Assembly: GCA_019638485.1 (NCBI GenBank) | Contig: JAHBTP010000004.1 | Location: 62,001 to 126,000, forward strand | DNA from: Ferruginibacter sp. | GTDB taxonomy: Bacteria > Bacteroidota > Bacteroidia > Chitinophagales > Chitinophagaceae | Length of the DNA stretch: 64,000 nucleotides | Direction: 5' to 3' | Shown here: positions 27,421 through 36,477 of the stretch, piece by piece | How positions within the stretch are numbered: the first letter of the stretch is position 1 | Layout: every line of letters starts with the position of its first letter | Translations under genes and position numbers: made by a program | Notes under the pieces: model-generated | What the model was told of the DNA's origin: nothing | Databases searched by the model: none | The model's input: the letters and a program-made list of their open reading frames with translations, nothing else

Positions 27421-28332
27421 ATGTTTGCAAGCCATGTAGCCATGATGCGCCCTGCGGCATTTGGGTATAATAAAGAAACAGCCGAAAATAATGAGTTTCA
27501 ACAAACCGGGTTTGGTACCGGTCGGCATCTTCAACAGCAAGCTATAGAGGCCTTTAACAGATTGAAATTTTCTCTTGAACGCGCAGGTGTTACCGTTCAT
27601 GAAATGGCAGACACGCTGCTACCTCCAAAACCCGATGCGGTATTTTTAAATAATTGGTTCGCCTGTGAGTCTGGAGCAATCGTTTTATTTCCGATGGAAG
27701 CGGAATCAAGAAGAACAGAATCAAGAGAAGATATTGTCTTTTTGCTAAAAGAAATTACCGGAATACAAAATGTTATTGATTGGAGACACTATACTAACGA
27801 AAGTAAATTTTTGGAAGGGACGGGAAGTATTGTTCCAGACAGAGTAAACAGAATTGCGTATGCATGTTATTCATCAAGAACAAACAAAGACCTGTTTTTA
27901 TCCTATTGCAGTCAATTTCATTACAAACCATTACTATTTTCAGCAACTTCAAAAAGCGGTCAAAATATATATCATACTAACGTAATGCTGTGTATAGGCC
28001 AAACATTTGCTATAATATGCAGCGAGGCCATACAAGATAAAAGTGAAAGAGAAAATGTATTATCTAACCTGCAAAATACCGGTCATACATTATTAGAAAT
28101 TTCGTATAATCAAATGCACAAGTTTTGTGGCAATATGCTTGCACTGGAAAATAGACAAGGTTGCCCGGTATTGGTGATGAGCACAAAGGCTTATAACAGT
28201 TTAACCCCTGATCAATTAGTATATTTAAATACCCATACCACTATTATTAGTGCAGATATTGATATTATTGAGCAAGTAGGTGGTGGTGGTGTAAGGTGTA
28301 TGTTGGCTGAGCTTTTTATGCATCCTTTATAA
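27421..28332 (+). CDS. ctlX: CtlX-like citrulline utilisation hydrolase (guanidino-group modifying family)
   Basis: The 303-residue protein belongs to the arginine deiminase/amidinotransferase fold. The motifs are DAVFLNNWF (substrate Asp/Asn) near residue 75, KFLEGTGSIVPDR (Glu pair), YHTNVML (catalytic His) near residue 180, and C-terminal GGGGVRCMLAELF with nucleophile Cys at ~293. The best match from memory is the CtlX group, implicated in citrulline use. Dimethylarginine hydrolase-type activity is possible. It starts 2 bases after the pterin dehydratase stop. Its 3' end overlaps convergent selD by 17 bases. Confidence 0.82.
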   Translation: MFASHVAMMRPAAFGYNKETAENNEFQQTGFGTGRHLQQQAIEAFNRLKFSLERAGVTVHEMADTLLPPKPDAVFLNNWFACESGAIVLFPMEAESRRTESREDIVFLLKEITGIQNVIDWRHYTNESKFLEGTGSIVPDRVNRIAYACYSSRTNKDLFLSYCSQFHYKPLLFSATSKSGQNIYHTNVMLCIGQTFAIICSEAIQDKSERENVLSNLQNTGHTLLEISYNQMHKFCGNMLALENRQGCPVLVMSTKAYNSLTPDQLVYLNTHTTIISADIDIIEQVGGGGVRCMLAELFMHPL

Positions 28333-29377
28333 TACTTACTATTTTATCTTCCCTTGGAAAAAGCTTTCCTACCGGTGATGTGTATCCGATATTAAATATT
28401 TTAAATACTGCTATTAATTCATTAACCGCTTCCGGCTTACAGGCAATTAGTAACCCACCATTCGTTTGGGGGTCAGGAAGCAAATTAAAAGCTTCCATAA
28501 CATTTATTTCTTTATTAAAAGAGGTGAATGCACTGTAACTATTCCAATTTCTAAATGTGGCATCGGGAACAACGCGTTCTGAGAGATATTTTCTTACTCC
28601 ATTAAGTACCGGAATCTTATCATAATAAATTTGAGCGGAAAGTCCGGCACCACTAGCCATTTCATAAACATGACCTAACAAACCAAATCCTGTAACGTCT
28701 GTCATGGAAGTAACACCCTTTATACTGCCTAATTTTTCTCCTATCTTATTAAGCGTTGTCATGCCGGTTACAAGTTCTTCTTTAAATTCGGGCAATAGGA
28801 GGCCTCGCTTTTGAGCGGTGGAGAGTATCCCCGTTCCTAAAGGTTTAGTGAGGAAAAGTAAATCGCCGGCATGTGCGGCATTATTCCTTTTTAAATTTTC
28901 AATTTTTATCCTTCCATTTACACACAAACCAAACATGGGCTCAGTAGTATCTATAGTATGTCCGCCTGCAAGAGGAATGTTTGCTTCTTTACAAATACTT
29001 CGGGCTCCTTCAAGCACCTTGGCAGCTAATTCAACAGGAAGAGTTTGAATGGGCCATCCCAATATAGCAAGAGCCAGCATTGGTGTGCCTCCCATAGCAT
29101 ATACATCACTAATAGCGTTTGCTGCTGCAATTCGGCCAAAATCAAATGCATCATCCACTATAGGCATAAAAAAATCAGTGGTAGAGATAAGGGCCGAACC
29201 ATCTCCTAAATCAAAAATAGCAGCATCATCATTACTTTCGTTGCCTACCATTAAGCCGGGGAAAGAAAGTTTTCCTTCATTGTTTTGCACAATTTGTTGT
29301 AATACTTGTGGGCTTATTTTACAACCACATCCACCACCATGTGAATATTGAGTAAGTTTTACGGAGTCTACTGTCAT
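28316..29377 (-). CDS. selD: Selenide, water dikinase (selenophosphate synthetase)
   Basis: SelD makes selenophosphate from selenide and ATP. The 353-residue protein has the active-site loop SHGGGCGCKISP, with Cys17 and Lys20 at the same positions as in E. coli. It is a cysteine form, so no selenocysteine codon is needed to make it. ATP-binding and metal residues lie in TTDFFMPIVDDAFDFGRIAAANAISDVYAMGG. Its partner for selenium use is mnmH, two genes upstream in the same run. No selA, selB or tRNA-Sec was seen, so selenium is probably used for 2-selenouridine in tRNA. It overlaps the preceding gene by 4 bases. Confidence 0.95.
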   Translation of the reverse strand: MTVDSVKLTQYSHGGGCGCKISPQVLQQIVQNNEGKLSFPGLMVGNESNDDAAIFDLGDGSALISTTDFFMPIVDDAFDFGRIAAANAISDVYAMGGTPMLALAILGWPIQTLPVELAAKVLEGARSICKEANIPLAGGHTIDTTEPMFGLCVNGRIKIENLKRNNAAHAGDLLFLTKPLGTGILSTAQKRGLLLPEFKEELVTGMTTLNKIGEKLGSIKGVTSMTDVTGFGLLGHVYEMASGAGLSAQIYYDKIPVLNGVRKYLSERVVPDATFRNWNSYSAFTSFNKEINVMEAFNLLPDPQTNGGLLIACKPEAVNELIAVFKIFNIGYTSPVGKLFPREDKIVSIIKDA

Positions 29378-30408
29378 AACGACTGCAAGGTAAGCACACT
29401 TTTCTTCCTTAACACAATGGCTGCATTATGTGAGTAATTTCCACTAAACCGAATTTCATGTATTTCCTTTCCTGCTCGGATTACCAAAAGGCCGGTATTT
29501 GGAGGAATAGACCCTAATGTTTCTGCATACATCACCAACTTGATTGTATCTAATTGCTTTGTATCAATTACATAATTAACAGCGCTTGTGCTAAGTCCTA
29601 CCTTCGGCAACAATATTTTTCCATTCATTAAAACACTCACGGTATCTCCATCCACTTCCCCATTATCATATAATGAAATAGTTAAGCTATCTCCATAAAA
29701 ATCCACCACTTTTTGTAACACATTTTCTCGTTCATGTACAAACTGTGCCGGCTTATACACCATATCAGCAGGCTTCAATGGCATTACAGCAACGTCTATA
29801 CCTTTTTCCTTATTTCGGACAGTAGGTCTTTTTCCGGCAGCAATATCATGCTTTACGCTTTTTAAATTTGTTTCGGTTGTGGTATCACTATGTTGCTTTA
29901 AAAATGAGATCTCCTTTGAAAGAGATAAATCTTCAAGATGTGGAATTAGTAATGACTGTGAATAATCAATTGTCTTCAACAAATGGACATAGCCGGTAAG
30001 CACAGCATATTCACGAGTGGGATTTGTAGAAAATGGACCTGATAAAATAAACACTCCTGCGGAGTCTGACCATTTTAATTTATTCGTTTGTCTAACTCCC
30101 TTTGCCGGTTTTTCGGGATAATTATTTGCGAGCAATCCATTATCAATAATCAAGAAGTTGCCTTCAGCATCCTGTTTCACCTTTATTTTCTTTACCCCAT
30201 AATACTGCTGATTATTAAGCTCAAACCTGGTATGAGAAAAGCCACTATAATAGCCGTCATGCCAATGGATAGCCACTTCGTACCGATAGGTAATTTGGGT
30301 TGAATCATTATACATCGTTCCTTTCCAAACCCCTTCCAATGTTTGAGAAAAGGAATTAAAAGAAGAAAACACACCCATTAAAAAGAAGAAGGTAAGGCGT
30401 TTACGCAT
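29374..30408 (-). CDS. Exported beta-rich protein of unknown function inside the selenium cluster
   Basis: The 344-residue product has a signal peptide (MRKRLTFFFLMGVFSSFNSFSQ). A beta-sheet-rich N-terminal domain starts TLEGVWKGTMYNDSTQITYRYEV, which looks lipocalin-like. A charged linker (150-205) follows, then a C-terminal domain (NVLQKVVDFYGDSLTISLYDNGEVDGDTVSVLMNG) seen as a repeated unit in other Bacteroidota secreted proteins. No catalytic motif is recognised. The gene overlaps mnmH by 31 bases on one side and selD by 4 on the other, so it is locked into their operon by position. Whether it has anything to do with selenium is unknown. Confidence 0.8.
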   Translation of the reverse strand: MRKRLTFFFLMGVFSSFNSFSQTLEGVWKGTMYNDSTQITYRYEVAIHWHDGYYSGFSHTRFELNNQQYYGVKKIKVKQDAEGNFLIIDNGLLANNYPEKPAKGVRQTNKLKWSDSAGVFILSGPFSTNPTREYAVLTGYVHLLKTIDYSQSLLIPHLEDLSLSKEISFLKQHSDTTTETNLKSVKHDIAAGKRPTVRNKEKGIDVAVMPLKPADMVYKPAQFVHERENVLQKVVDFYGDSLTISLYDNGEVDGDTVSVLMNGKILLPKVGLSTSAVNYVIDTKQLDTIKLVMYAETLGSIPPNTGLLVIRAGKEIHEIRFSGNYSHNAAIVLRKKSVLTLQSL

Positions 30409-31445
30409 TTTTCCAGATTTTGAAGATTCTCCGGTATATAAACGCTTGTACAGGTTATTTTATTTATTATTCCAACATAATTTTCTCTATTATTTAGGGC
30501 TTTACCATAGAGCTTATCGTAATAACGGAGTAAAATTTCAAAAGCATCATGAATATTTCCATTTTCTAAGTGTTCCAGCACCATCTTCGTTTCGTTGGGT
30601 CCTAATCTTTTTTTTATTCTGGAAACGGCCTCCATCAGTTGGCTTTTATCTAACATTCCATACTCCTTACATATATGGTTAAGCCGCTCATTAAAAGGGA
30701 TATCTAAAAAGTAAACATCTTTTTGGCGAAGTTGATTCCATAAAACATGAGGGATATGTAAACTACCGATTCGCTGGCTTTCGTCTTCAATCCATACTGA
30801 TGTATTTTTTGATATCATATTCAACGCCATTGCCAGTTTATTTTCAAACATTTCTTGTGAAGGTTGAGGCGGTTGTCCAATGCCACCAAAGGCAGACCCT
30901 TTATGATGAGCGAGTTCTTCTAAATCTATAACCTGTGCTCCTTTTTGTTCAAGGGCTTTTAATAAATATGTTTTTGCAGAGCCCGTGTATCCGCCCAGAA
31001 TATTGATATTGTGTTTTTGTTCAAATACTTTTAAAACCCAATTTCTAAAACTCTTATACCCTCCTTTTAAACAAAATACTTCAAAACCATAAAGACTCAA
31101 CAACCAGGCAACAGCACTGCTTCTCATACCACCACGCCAGCAGTGTACCAATACTGTATTATGTTTTTCTTTTTTGCCGCCATAATAATCAGATATTAAA
31201 TCTTCAGCATCTTCAACCATTTTCCGCATATTAAAAAAATCAAGGCCTGCCTTTATCGCTTGTTCGCGGCTACGTTGTTTATATAGTGTACCAACAATAC
31301 TTCGTTGTTCATCTGAAAAGAGCGGAAGAGAAAATGCATTTGGAATATGTGCATGTGTATATTCTGACGGACTTCGTACATCCAGTACCGGTAGTGTATT
31401 ACACCGCTTAATCCACTCATCAATATCAATAATTGTAACCGACAT
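30378..31445 (-). CDS. mnmH: tRNA 2-selenouridine synthase (MnmH/SelU)
   Basis: MnmH uses selenophosphate to turn 2-thiouridine at the tRNA wobble position into 2-selenouridine via a geranylated intermediate. The 355-residue protein has an N-terminal rhodanese domain with active-site Cys102 in HCWRGGMRSS. A P-loop domain follows with Walker A GGYTGSAKT at residues 151-159 and the family text GSAFGGIGQPPQPSQEMFEN. It is the first gene of the mnmH / exported protein / selD cluster. The start ATG 31443-31445 lies just after the rho terminator. Confidence 0.94.
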   Translation of the reverse strand: MSVTIIDIDEWIKRCNTLPVLDVRSPSEYTHAHIPNAFSLPLFSDEQRSIVGTLYKQRSREQAIKAGLDFFNMRKMVEDAEDLISDYYGGKKEKHNTVLVHCWRGGMRSSAVAWLLSLYGFEVFCLKGGYKSFRNWVLKVFEQKHNINILGGYTGSAKTYLLKALEQKGAQVIDLEELAHHKGSAFGGIGQPPQPSQEMFENKLAMALNMISKNTSVWIEDESQRIGSLHIPHVLWNQLRQKDVYFLDIPFNERLNHICKEYGMLDKSQLMEAVSRIKKRLGPNETKMVLEHLENGNIHDAFEILLRYYDKLYGKALNNRENYVGIINKITCTSVYIPENLQNLEKCVNALPSSF

Positions 31446-31450
31446 TATTA

Positions 31451-31485
31451 AATAAAAAACCGCCCGGTAAAAGGCGGTTGAAATG
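31451..31485 (-). terminator. Rho-independent terminator of the rho gene
   Basis: On the minus strand, AACCGCC / GGGCGGTT forms the stem around TTTTACC, followed by TTTTATTT. It is placed between the rho stop (31517) and the mnmH start (31445). Confidence 0.8.
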
Positions 31486-31516
31486 ATTAAAAAAGTTTGA
31501 TCAGTATAACACGCCT

Positions 31517-33139
31517 CTACCCATTCATGCTGGTAAGAAACTCGGCATTATCCTTTGTTCCTTTCATGTGACTGAGCATGGTATTAATAGCTTCTTCTTC
31601 ATTCATGTCTGCAATATGCTTTCTCAACACCAACATACGCTTAAACGTATCTTTATCCAACAGTAAATCATCGCGTCGGGTGGAAGATGCAACAATATCA
31701 ATAGCCGGATATATTCTGCGATTAGATAGTTTTCTATCTAACTGCAATTCCATATTTCCGGTACCTTTAAACTCTTCAAAAATTACTTCATCCATTTTAC
31801 TACCTGTATCAACAAGTGCGGTAGCAATGATGGTTAATGAACCTCCGTTTTCAATTTTTCGTGCCGCTCCAAAAAACTGCTTTGGTTTTTGCATGGCATT
31901 AGCTTCTACACCACCGGACAATACCTTGCCTGATGAAGGAGCTACTGTATTATGGGCTCGTGCCAGACGAGTAATGGAATCGAGTAAAATAATTACATCA
32001 TGCCCGCACTCTACTAATCGCTTTGCCTTTTGTAAAGCAATAGAACTTACTTTAACATGTTTTTCTGCAGGCTCATCAAAAGTAGATGCAATCACTTCTG
32101 CTTTCACGCTACGTTCCATATCTGTTACCTCTTCGGGCCTTTCATCTACCAGCACCACCATTAAATAACATTCGGGATGGTTTTCAGCAATAGCGTTGGC
32201 AAGTTCTTTCAACAGGATGGTTTTTCCGGTTTTAGGTTGTGCTACAATCAAACCTCGCTGTCCCTTTCCTATAGGTGTAAATAAATCCAATATACGTGTT
32301 GAATAATTATCCGGCCGTGTGTACAGATTTAATTTCTCATAAGGAAACAATGGTGTTAAATAATCAAAGGGCACCCTGTCTCTTACCTCTTCCGGAGTTT
32401 TACCATTTATTGTTTCTACTTTTAATAAAGCAAAATATTTCTCACCCTCTTTAGGAGGACGAACAGAACCATAAACAGTATCTCCTGTTTTTAATCCAAA
32501 CAATTTTATTTGAGAGGGGGAAACATAAATATCATCAGGAGAAGAGAGATAATTATAATCACTACTTCTCAAAAACCCATAGCCGTCGGGCATCATCTCC
32601 AACACCCCTTCACTCATTACTACAGCATCAATTTCAATATTAAATGCATGATGTTCGCGTCGAGGATTAAAGGTGCGTTGCTGTGTTGATGATGTAGCTG
32701 CCGCTGTTTCAATAGCAGGGTGATCATTTTGCTCTTGTCTTTCTTCTTCATCTTCTTCGTGAAGCATCTGTGCAATAGCCGCTGGAATAGTAGATTCTGC
32801 ATCATTGATAGGATGTAATTCTTCTGCAGAACGTTCTTCTTCATCAATACCGGGTTTTTTTCGGAGCGGCTTTTTCTCAAAATCCCCTTTCTTGCGGGCC
32901 GTAATCTCCTTTTTTATTCCATCTTCTTTTTCCGTTTCAGCAGCCACCGAAGGCTTTCCTTTCACAATACGTTTCCGCTTAGGTTTTTCATTATCCGTAG
33001 CCATGCTATTTTGTTTTTCTATTATAGAATTAATAAGTTCCTGTTTATTAAATTTTTTATAATTGGACACACCCAATTCGTTTGCAATATCTACAAGTTC
33101 AGTAACGAGGAACTCGTTCAGTTGTGTTATATCGTACAT
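31517..33139 (-). CDS. rho: Transcription termination factor Rho
   Basis: Rho is the hexameric RNA helicase that ends transcription. The 540-residue protein starts with a Rho N-terminal helix bundle ([19 protein letters not shown]). A ~125-residue charged low-complexity stretch follows, basic and then acidic (about 45-170). The S1-like RNA-binding domain ([15 protein letters not shown]) comes next. The ATPase domain has Walker A AQPKTGKT near residue 300, Walker [17 protein letters not shown], and Q/R-loop text [12 protein letters not shown]. The long charged insert is typical of Bacteroidota and is thought to add RNA or protein contacts. The upstream 200 bases contain an inverted repeat GATGAAAC ... 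GTTTCATC (about 33,209-33,273), possibly part of an autoregulated leader. Confidence 0.95.
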   Translation of the reverse strand: MYDITQLNEFLVTELVDIANELGVSNYKKFNKQELINSIIEKQNSMATDNEKPKRKRIVKGKPSVAAETEKEDGIKKEITARKKGDFEKKPLRKKPGIDEEERSAEELHPINDAESTIPAAIAQMLHEEDEEERQEQNDHPAIETAAATSSTQQRTFNPRREHHAFNIEIDAVVMSEGVLEMMPDGYGFLRSSDYNYLSSPDDIYVSPSQIKLFGLKTGDTVYGSVRPPKEGEKYFALLKVETINGKTPEEVRDRVPFDYLTPLFPYEKLNLYTRPDNYSTRILDLFTPIGKGQRGLIVAQPKTGKTILLKELANAIAENHPECYLMVVLVDERPEEVTDMERSVKAEVIASTFDEPAEKHVKVSSIALQKAKRLVECGHDVIILLDSITRLARAHNTVAPSSGKVLSGGVEANAMQKPKQFFGAARKIENGGSLTIIATALVDTGSKMDEVIFEEFKGTGNMELQLDRKLSNRRIYPAIDIVASSTRRDDLLLDKDTFKRMLVLRKHIADMNEEEAINTMLSHMKGTKDNAEFLTSMNG

Positions 33140-33341
33140 AGGAAGAGAATACGTTGATTCTTATTGAAAAAAGAAAAAGATGAGATTGATTTGAAATTTT
33201 ATGCTGATGAAACGGTCAGGTAGATGGTGAAAATCAGTATAGGATATCTTTCTTGGCCTGTTTCATCACAATATTAAAGTGTTTTATTGAATTCACATAC
33301 TTTTTTCTCACTTTTCAACAAACTTTTTAATAAAAATGAGG

Positions 33342-34277
33342 TTATCGAAATATTCTAACCTTAAACAAGGTTGTTTTTCCGTCGTCATTTTCTGCTGCTA
33401 ACCAGCACTCTATAAATGCTTTTACATCTTCCACCACGGTTACAGCCTCAATTTTAGCCCCGGAGAACCGCACATCAAACTGACCAAGGTCATAAATACG
33501 ATCAGGATTGACAGCACTAAATTTTGTCTTCCTATTCATGTCGAAAAATAGCCACAAAAAACTTTTCCCAATTAAGCCATCCCTTCCATCCCGCTTAATA
33601 TCCTCGGTAGAAAGTGTTGCCAACAACATATCTGAGCGATAGGAATAATCGAGGCCGGATAAGCTCCTGAATTTAAATTTTGAATTGTTTCCTCCTACTG
33701 CTATTAAGCGAATAGGTGCAATATCTTGATTTTTCCAAAAATCATTTGACGTAAATATCAAATAATTTCGGGGGAAGTAATTACTACCGCGGTTTGCCAA
33801 CACCATCCATCCGGGCATTTGTGCAAGCCCTTCAATATTTAATTTTTTAATTCCTCCACCACGTAATCTACTGTAGAATGTATCCAACAAAAATTCTTTT
33901 TTTTCTTTTGCTTCTGTATCCACCACCCAACCTCTATTACGTGCGGGACCGGAACCGGAACCAAGCCACAAAAGACCTTGTTGGCTCTTATTTTTAAATG
34001 CTGTACCGGCTTCAAGATCTGCTTTAATTTTATGTGACATACGGAATGAGGATGACGAATACAATAGTATTGAATCTACCTTATTCATTTTCTTATCCAT
34101 TATCCACAAAGCCGGAGCATCATCTCCCGCCATCCATATATAATTAGAATGATAAACTAATGCAGAGCCGGAGGGGAATTTGTCTATTTGCTTTACATCC
34201 AAAACCACCATTTGCGGCATACGCTTACATGAAAACAAAACCGACAACAAAATAAAAACACATAATAACCGCTTCAT
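33342..34277 (-). CDS. Lipoprotein of unknown function (DUF6929-like)
   Basis: The 311-residue protein has a lipoprotein signal (MKRLLCVFILLSVLFSC, Cys17). The rest reads like a beta-propeller: repeated short strands ending in W/Y/L, LVYHSNYIWMAGDDAPALWIMD, LNIEGLAQMPGWMVLANRG, SGLDYSYRSDMLLATLST. The phrase IEGLA is common in SdiA-regulated/esterase-like phytase propellers. My DUF6929 assignment is from memory and moderately sure. It is monocistronic, with no catalytic residues recognised. Confidence 0.75.
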   Translation of the reverse strand: MKRLLCVFILLSVLFSCKRMPQMVVLDVKQIDKFPSGSALVYHSNYIWMAGDDAPALWIMDKKMNKVDSILLYSSSSFRMSHKIKADLEAGTAFKNKSQQGLLWLGSGSGPARNRGWVVDTEAKEKKEFLLDTFYSRLRGGGIKKLNIEGLAQMPGWMVLANRGSNYFPRNYLIFTSNDFWKNQDIAPIRLIAVGGNNSKFKFRSLSGLDYSYRSDMLLATLSTEDIKRDGRDGLIGKSFLWLFFDMNRKTKFSAVNPDRIYDLGQFDVRFSGAKIEAVTVVEDVKAFIECWLAAENDDGKTTLFKVRIFR

Positions 34278-34349
34278 CGTTATTTATTATATAACCTCCA
34301 CACAATAGTCAACACCATTTCAATATTCATGCAAGGAAGGAATATTAAG

Positions 34350-34381
34350 AAAAAAGAGGCTGATTACTCAACCTCTTTTAT
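34350..34381 (-). terminator. Rho-independent terminator of the DUF2911 gene
   Basis: On the minus strand AAGAGG ... CCTCTT encloses a 12-base loop and is followed by TTTTCTT, 17 bases past the stop at 34398. Confidence 0.65.
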
Positions 34382-34397
34382 TCATTAGCTCTTTGAA

Positions 34398-34928
34398 TTA
34401 TTTAGCCGGATCAATTTTAAATCCTACTCTTACATCTCCCCACAGCAAGGCGCTTTCACCATCCTTTTTAACTTCAAAGGTCATCTGTTCTGCGGGAGGA
34501 TCCTGTGTGTATCGTTTTACCTGCACCCGCATCTGATCATCTGCCATATCATACCCATCAGCTCCCCATTGATCCCATTTCTTATTAAAAATCAGGGTAA
34601 CTGATTTATCCTGGAAAAGAGTAAATAACGCATACTTTCCTGCCGGCAACTCCTTTCCATTAATACGAATTGCCTTATCGGTTTCAAAGGTTGTGGCTTC
34701 GTTTGCACCGGTACGCCAAACTTGTCCATCTCTGGGTTCCACATCCTTGCCAATCGTTCTGCCTTTCAAATACGGGCGACTGTAATTAATACTAATGGTT
34801 GCTCCACTATTAAGCGTGGTAGTTACTTCTCCCGGAGGGCTTTTGCGTTCATGTTTATCAGCCTGTGCAAGAGCCGGCAGTGTGCCCACCAAAAGAGCAA
34901 CCGCCAAAAGCGTGAATAATTTTTTCAT
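34398..34928 (-). CDS. Exported DUF2911 protein
   Basis: The 176-residue protein begins with a signal peptide (MKKLFTLLAVALLVGTLPALAQA). A single DUF2911 domain follows, with NSGATISINYSRPYLKGRTIG, GQVWRTGANEATTFETDK, LPAGKYALFTLF and the tail FEVKKDGESALLWGDVRVGF. The domain is frequent in Bacteroidota envelopes; its role is unknown. Start 34928 (ATG) is preferred over ATG 34961 because the signal peptide begins there and the predicted promoter (34959-34989) would otherwise overlap the coding start. It lies downstream of the M48 gene, with its own promoter inside the 3' end of that gene. Confidence 0.88.
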   Translation of the reverse strand: MKKLFTLLAVALLVGTLPALAQADKHERKSPPGEVTTTLNSGATISINYSRPYLKGRTIGKDVEPRDGQVWRTGANEATTFETDKAIRINGKELPAGKYALFTLFQDKSVTLIFNKKWDQWGADGYDMADDQMRVQVKRYTQDPPAEQMTFEVKKDGESALLWGDVRVGFKIDPAK

Positions 34929-34958
34929 ATACTGTTTTTTAATTTCTGAATGAACTAC

Positions 34959-34989
34959 CAAATTTACTAAACTGTACCTTATTGACCAA
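34959..34989 (-). promoter_or_regulatory. Predicted promoter of the DUF2911 gene
   Basis: On the minus strand TTG (34987-34989), 20 nt, TAAATTTG (34959-34966). The transcript start would be ~34,952, 24 bases before ATG 34928. The upstream half lies within the last codons of the M48 gene. Confidence 0.55.
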
Positions 34990-36418
34990 TGGTTTTTATC
35001 ATCATGCCTTTATCAAGCTTATCGGTAAGCTCCATGCCGTTTAAAATAGCTAATTCATCATACCGTTTTTGAGGTTGATTAAAGCTTTGCAGAGCCTGCT
35101 GTAGTGTGGTGGATGCTACGATGGTTTTTATACGGATACGCTCCGGCTTACGATTGAGCTTATCGGAATCAGTAAGCGCTTTAAACCCACGCATTGTTTG
35201 AAGAAAGACGGATTCGTACTCCGAAAAATCGTTTCGTTTACTAATACCCGTTATACAATACATATTACTACCCTGCTGAATAAAATAAGCAAGAATTTTT
35301 ATTGCTCCTGATTGAGAGGACTCCTGATCAGCATGCAAAACCAAGGCCTTAAAGCCATTTACCATAGTTTCACTTAGTTGAGTATTTGTAAACTTGTTTT
35401 CGGTAACCAATTTATCAGCCGCATCACGTAATGAACTTCCTTTTGCAGGAACAAATGACAGCAATGCTTTTCCATCCTTAGGAGCAGCGTCTATACGTGT
35501 GGGTAAGTTTTGAGTTTGCCATCCCTGTGGAATAGGAAATTGAAATTTTAATTCAGGATGGAAAAAAGTATTTTGCTCAAAGAAGCCTTGACGAGGATCG
35601 GGGCCATACACCAATCCTTCAATACGTTTTAAATAACTGTTTCGATTTACTATTGGATTGGTAAGATTAAGTTTGGTTTGCCACTGAGTAGCCAAATCAT
35701 TAACCTTTACACTACGATTGGCGGGGTTAGGGTGTGTAGATAAAAATTCGGGCAATGCCTGTGCATTGGGTGTTGACGATTGTCTTTCAAGAGTAGTAAA
35801 AAACGAAGCCATGTGGTGCGCATCATAACCAATTTTAGAGGAATACTCAACGCCTAATTTATCACTCTGCGTTTCATCATCTCTACCAAACTTTAAAAAC
35901 AATAAACTGAGTCCTTGTGATGCAGAGCCGGCAATTTGAGCAAATTCAGGAGAAGCGACCATCCCCGCAAGTAATCCCAATTGTCCAAGCATGGCATTTC
36001 GCTGCTGAATTACCGAGTGACGTGCTGCAATATGTCCGATTTCATGTCCAAGAACACCGGCAAACTGTGCTTCATCATTTAAAAAAGCCATAATACCACG
36101 AGTGAAATAAACATAACCACCCGGAACTGCAAAAGCATTTAAAATATCTGAATCGAGTACCCGAAAATGATACGTTAGATTGGGGCGATGAGAAACTGCA
36201 GCCATAGCTTTCCCCTTCTCATTAATAAAATCTTGCAGCGCCTTATTGTCATATAATCCATACTGAGCAATGATTTGAGGGTCTGCTTCTTTTCCCATCT
36301 CTACCTCTTGTGCTTCCGACATCAAAACCAACTGGCTTTTACCCGTTACCGGATTTCGTGCGCAGCTCATCATCATAAGAGAGAAAGAAAAGATCAATAA
36401 ATATTTTATCCTTTTCAT
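34979..36418 (-). CDS. M48 family zinc metallopeptidase lipoprotein
   Basis: The 479-residue protein has a lipoprotein signal (MKRIKYLLIFSFSLMMMSC, Cys19) followed by ARNPVTGKSQLVLMSEAQEV, the standard start of exported M48 peptidases. The zinc motif HEIGH (LGHEIGHIAARHS) is near residue 125, with the third ligand region QSDKLGVEY further on. The catalytic domain ends near residue 265. A ~210-residue C-terminal domain follows (FPIPQGWQTQNLP, ALVLHADQESSQSG, ITGISKR), often found attached in this phylum. The role is probably envelope protein quality control, like BepA/LoiP. Monocistronic. Confidence 0.92.
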   Translation of the reverse strand: MKRIKYLLIFSFSLMMMSCARNPVTGKSQLVLMSEAQEVEMGKEADPQIIAQYGLYDNKALQDFINEKGKAMAAVSHRPNLTYHFRVLDSDILNAFAVPGGYVYFTRGIMAFLNDEAQFAGVLGHEIGHIAARHSVIQQRNAMLGQLGLLAGMVASPEFAQIAGSASQGLSLLFLKFGRDDETQSDKLGVEYSSKIGYDAHHMASFFTTLERQSSTPNAQALPEFLSTHPNPANRSVKVNDLATQWQTKLNLTNPIVNRNSYLKRIEGLVYGPDPRQGFFEQNTFFHPELKFQFPIPQGWQTQNLPTRIDAAPKDGKALLSFVPAKGSSLRDAADKLVTENKFTNTQLSETMVNGFKALVLHADQESSQSGAIKILAYFIQQGSNMYCITGISKRNDFSEYESVFLQTMRGFKALTDSDKLNRKPERIRIKTIVASTTLQQALQSFNQPQKRYDELAILNGMELTDKLDKGMMIKTIGQ

Positions 36419-36477
36419 AGCACAAAGATTTAAAATTTAGGAGATATAGAAAAGTGCTGAGGAAATTATTTCTTCTT

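Noticed and set aside
28316..29377. Selenocysteine-containing SelD
   Set aside because: The active-site codon encodes Cys, and no in-frame TGA is present in the site loop.
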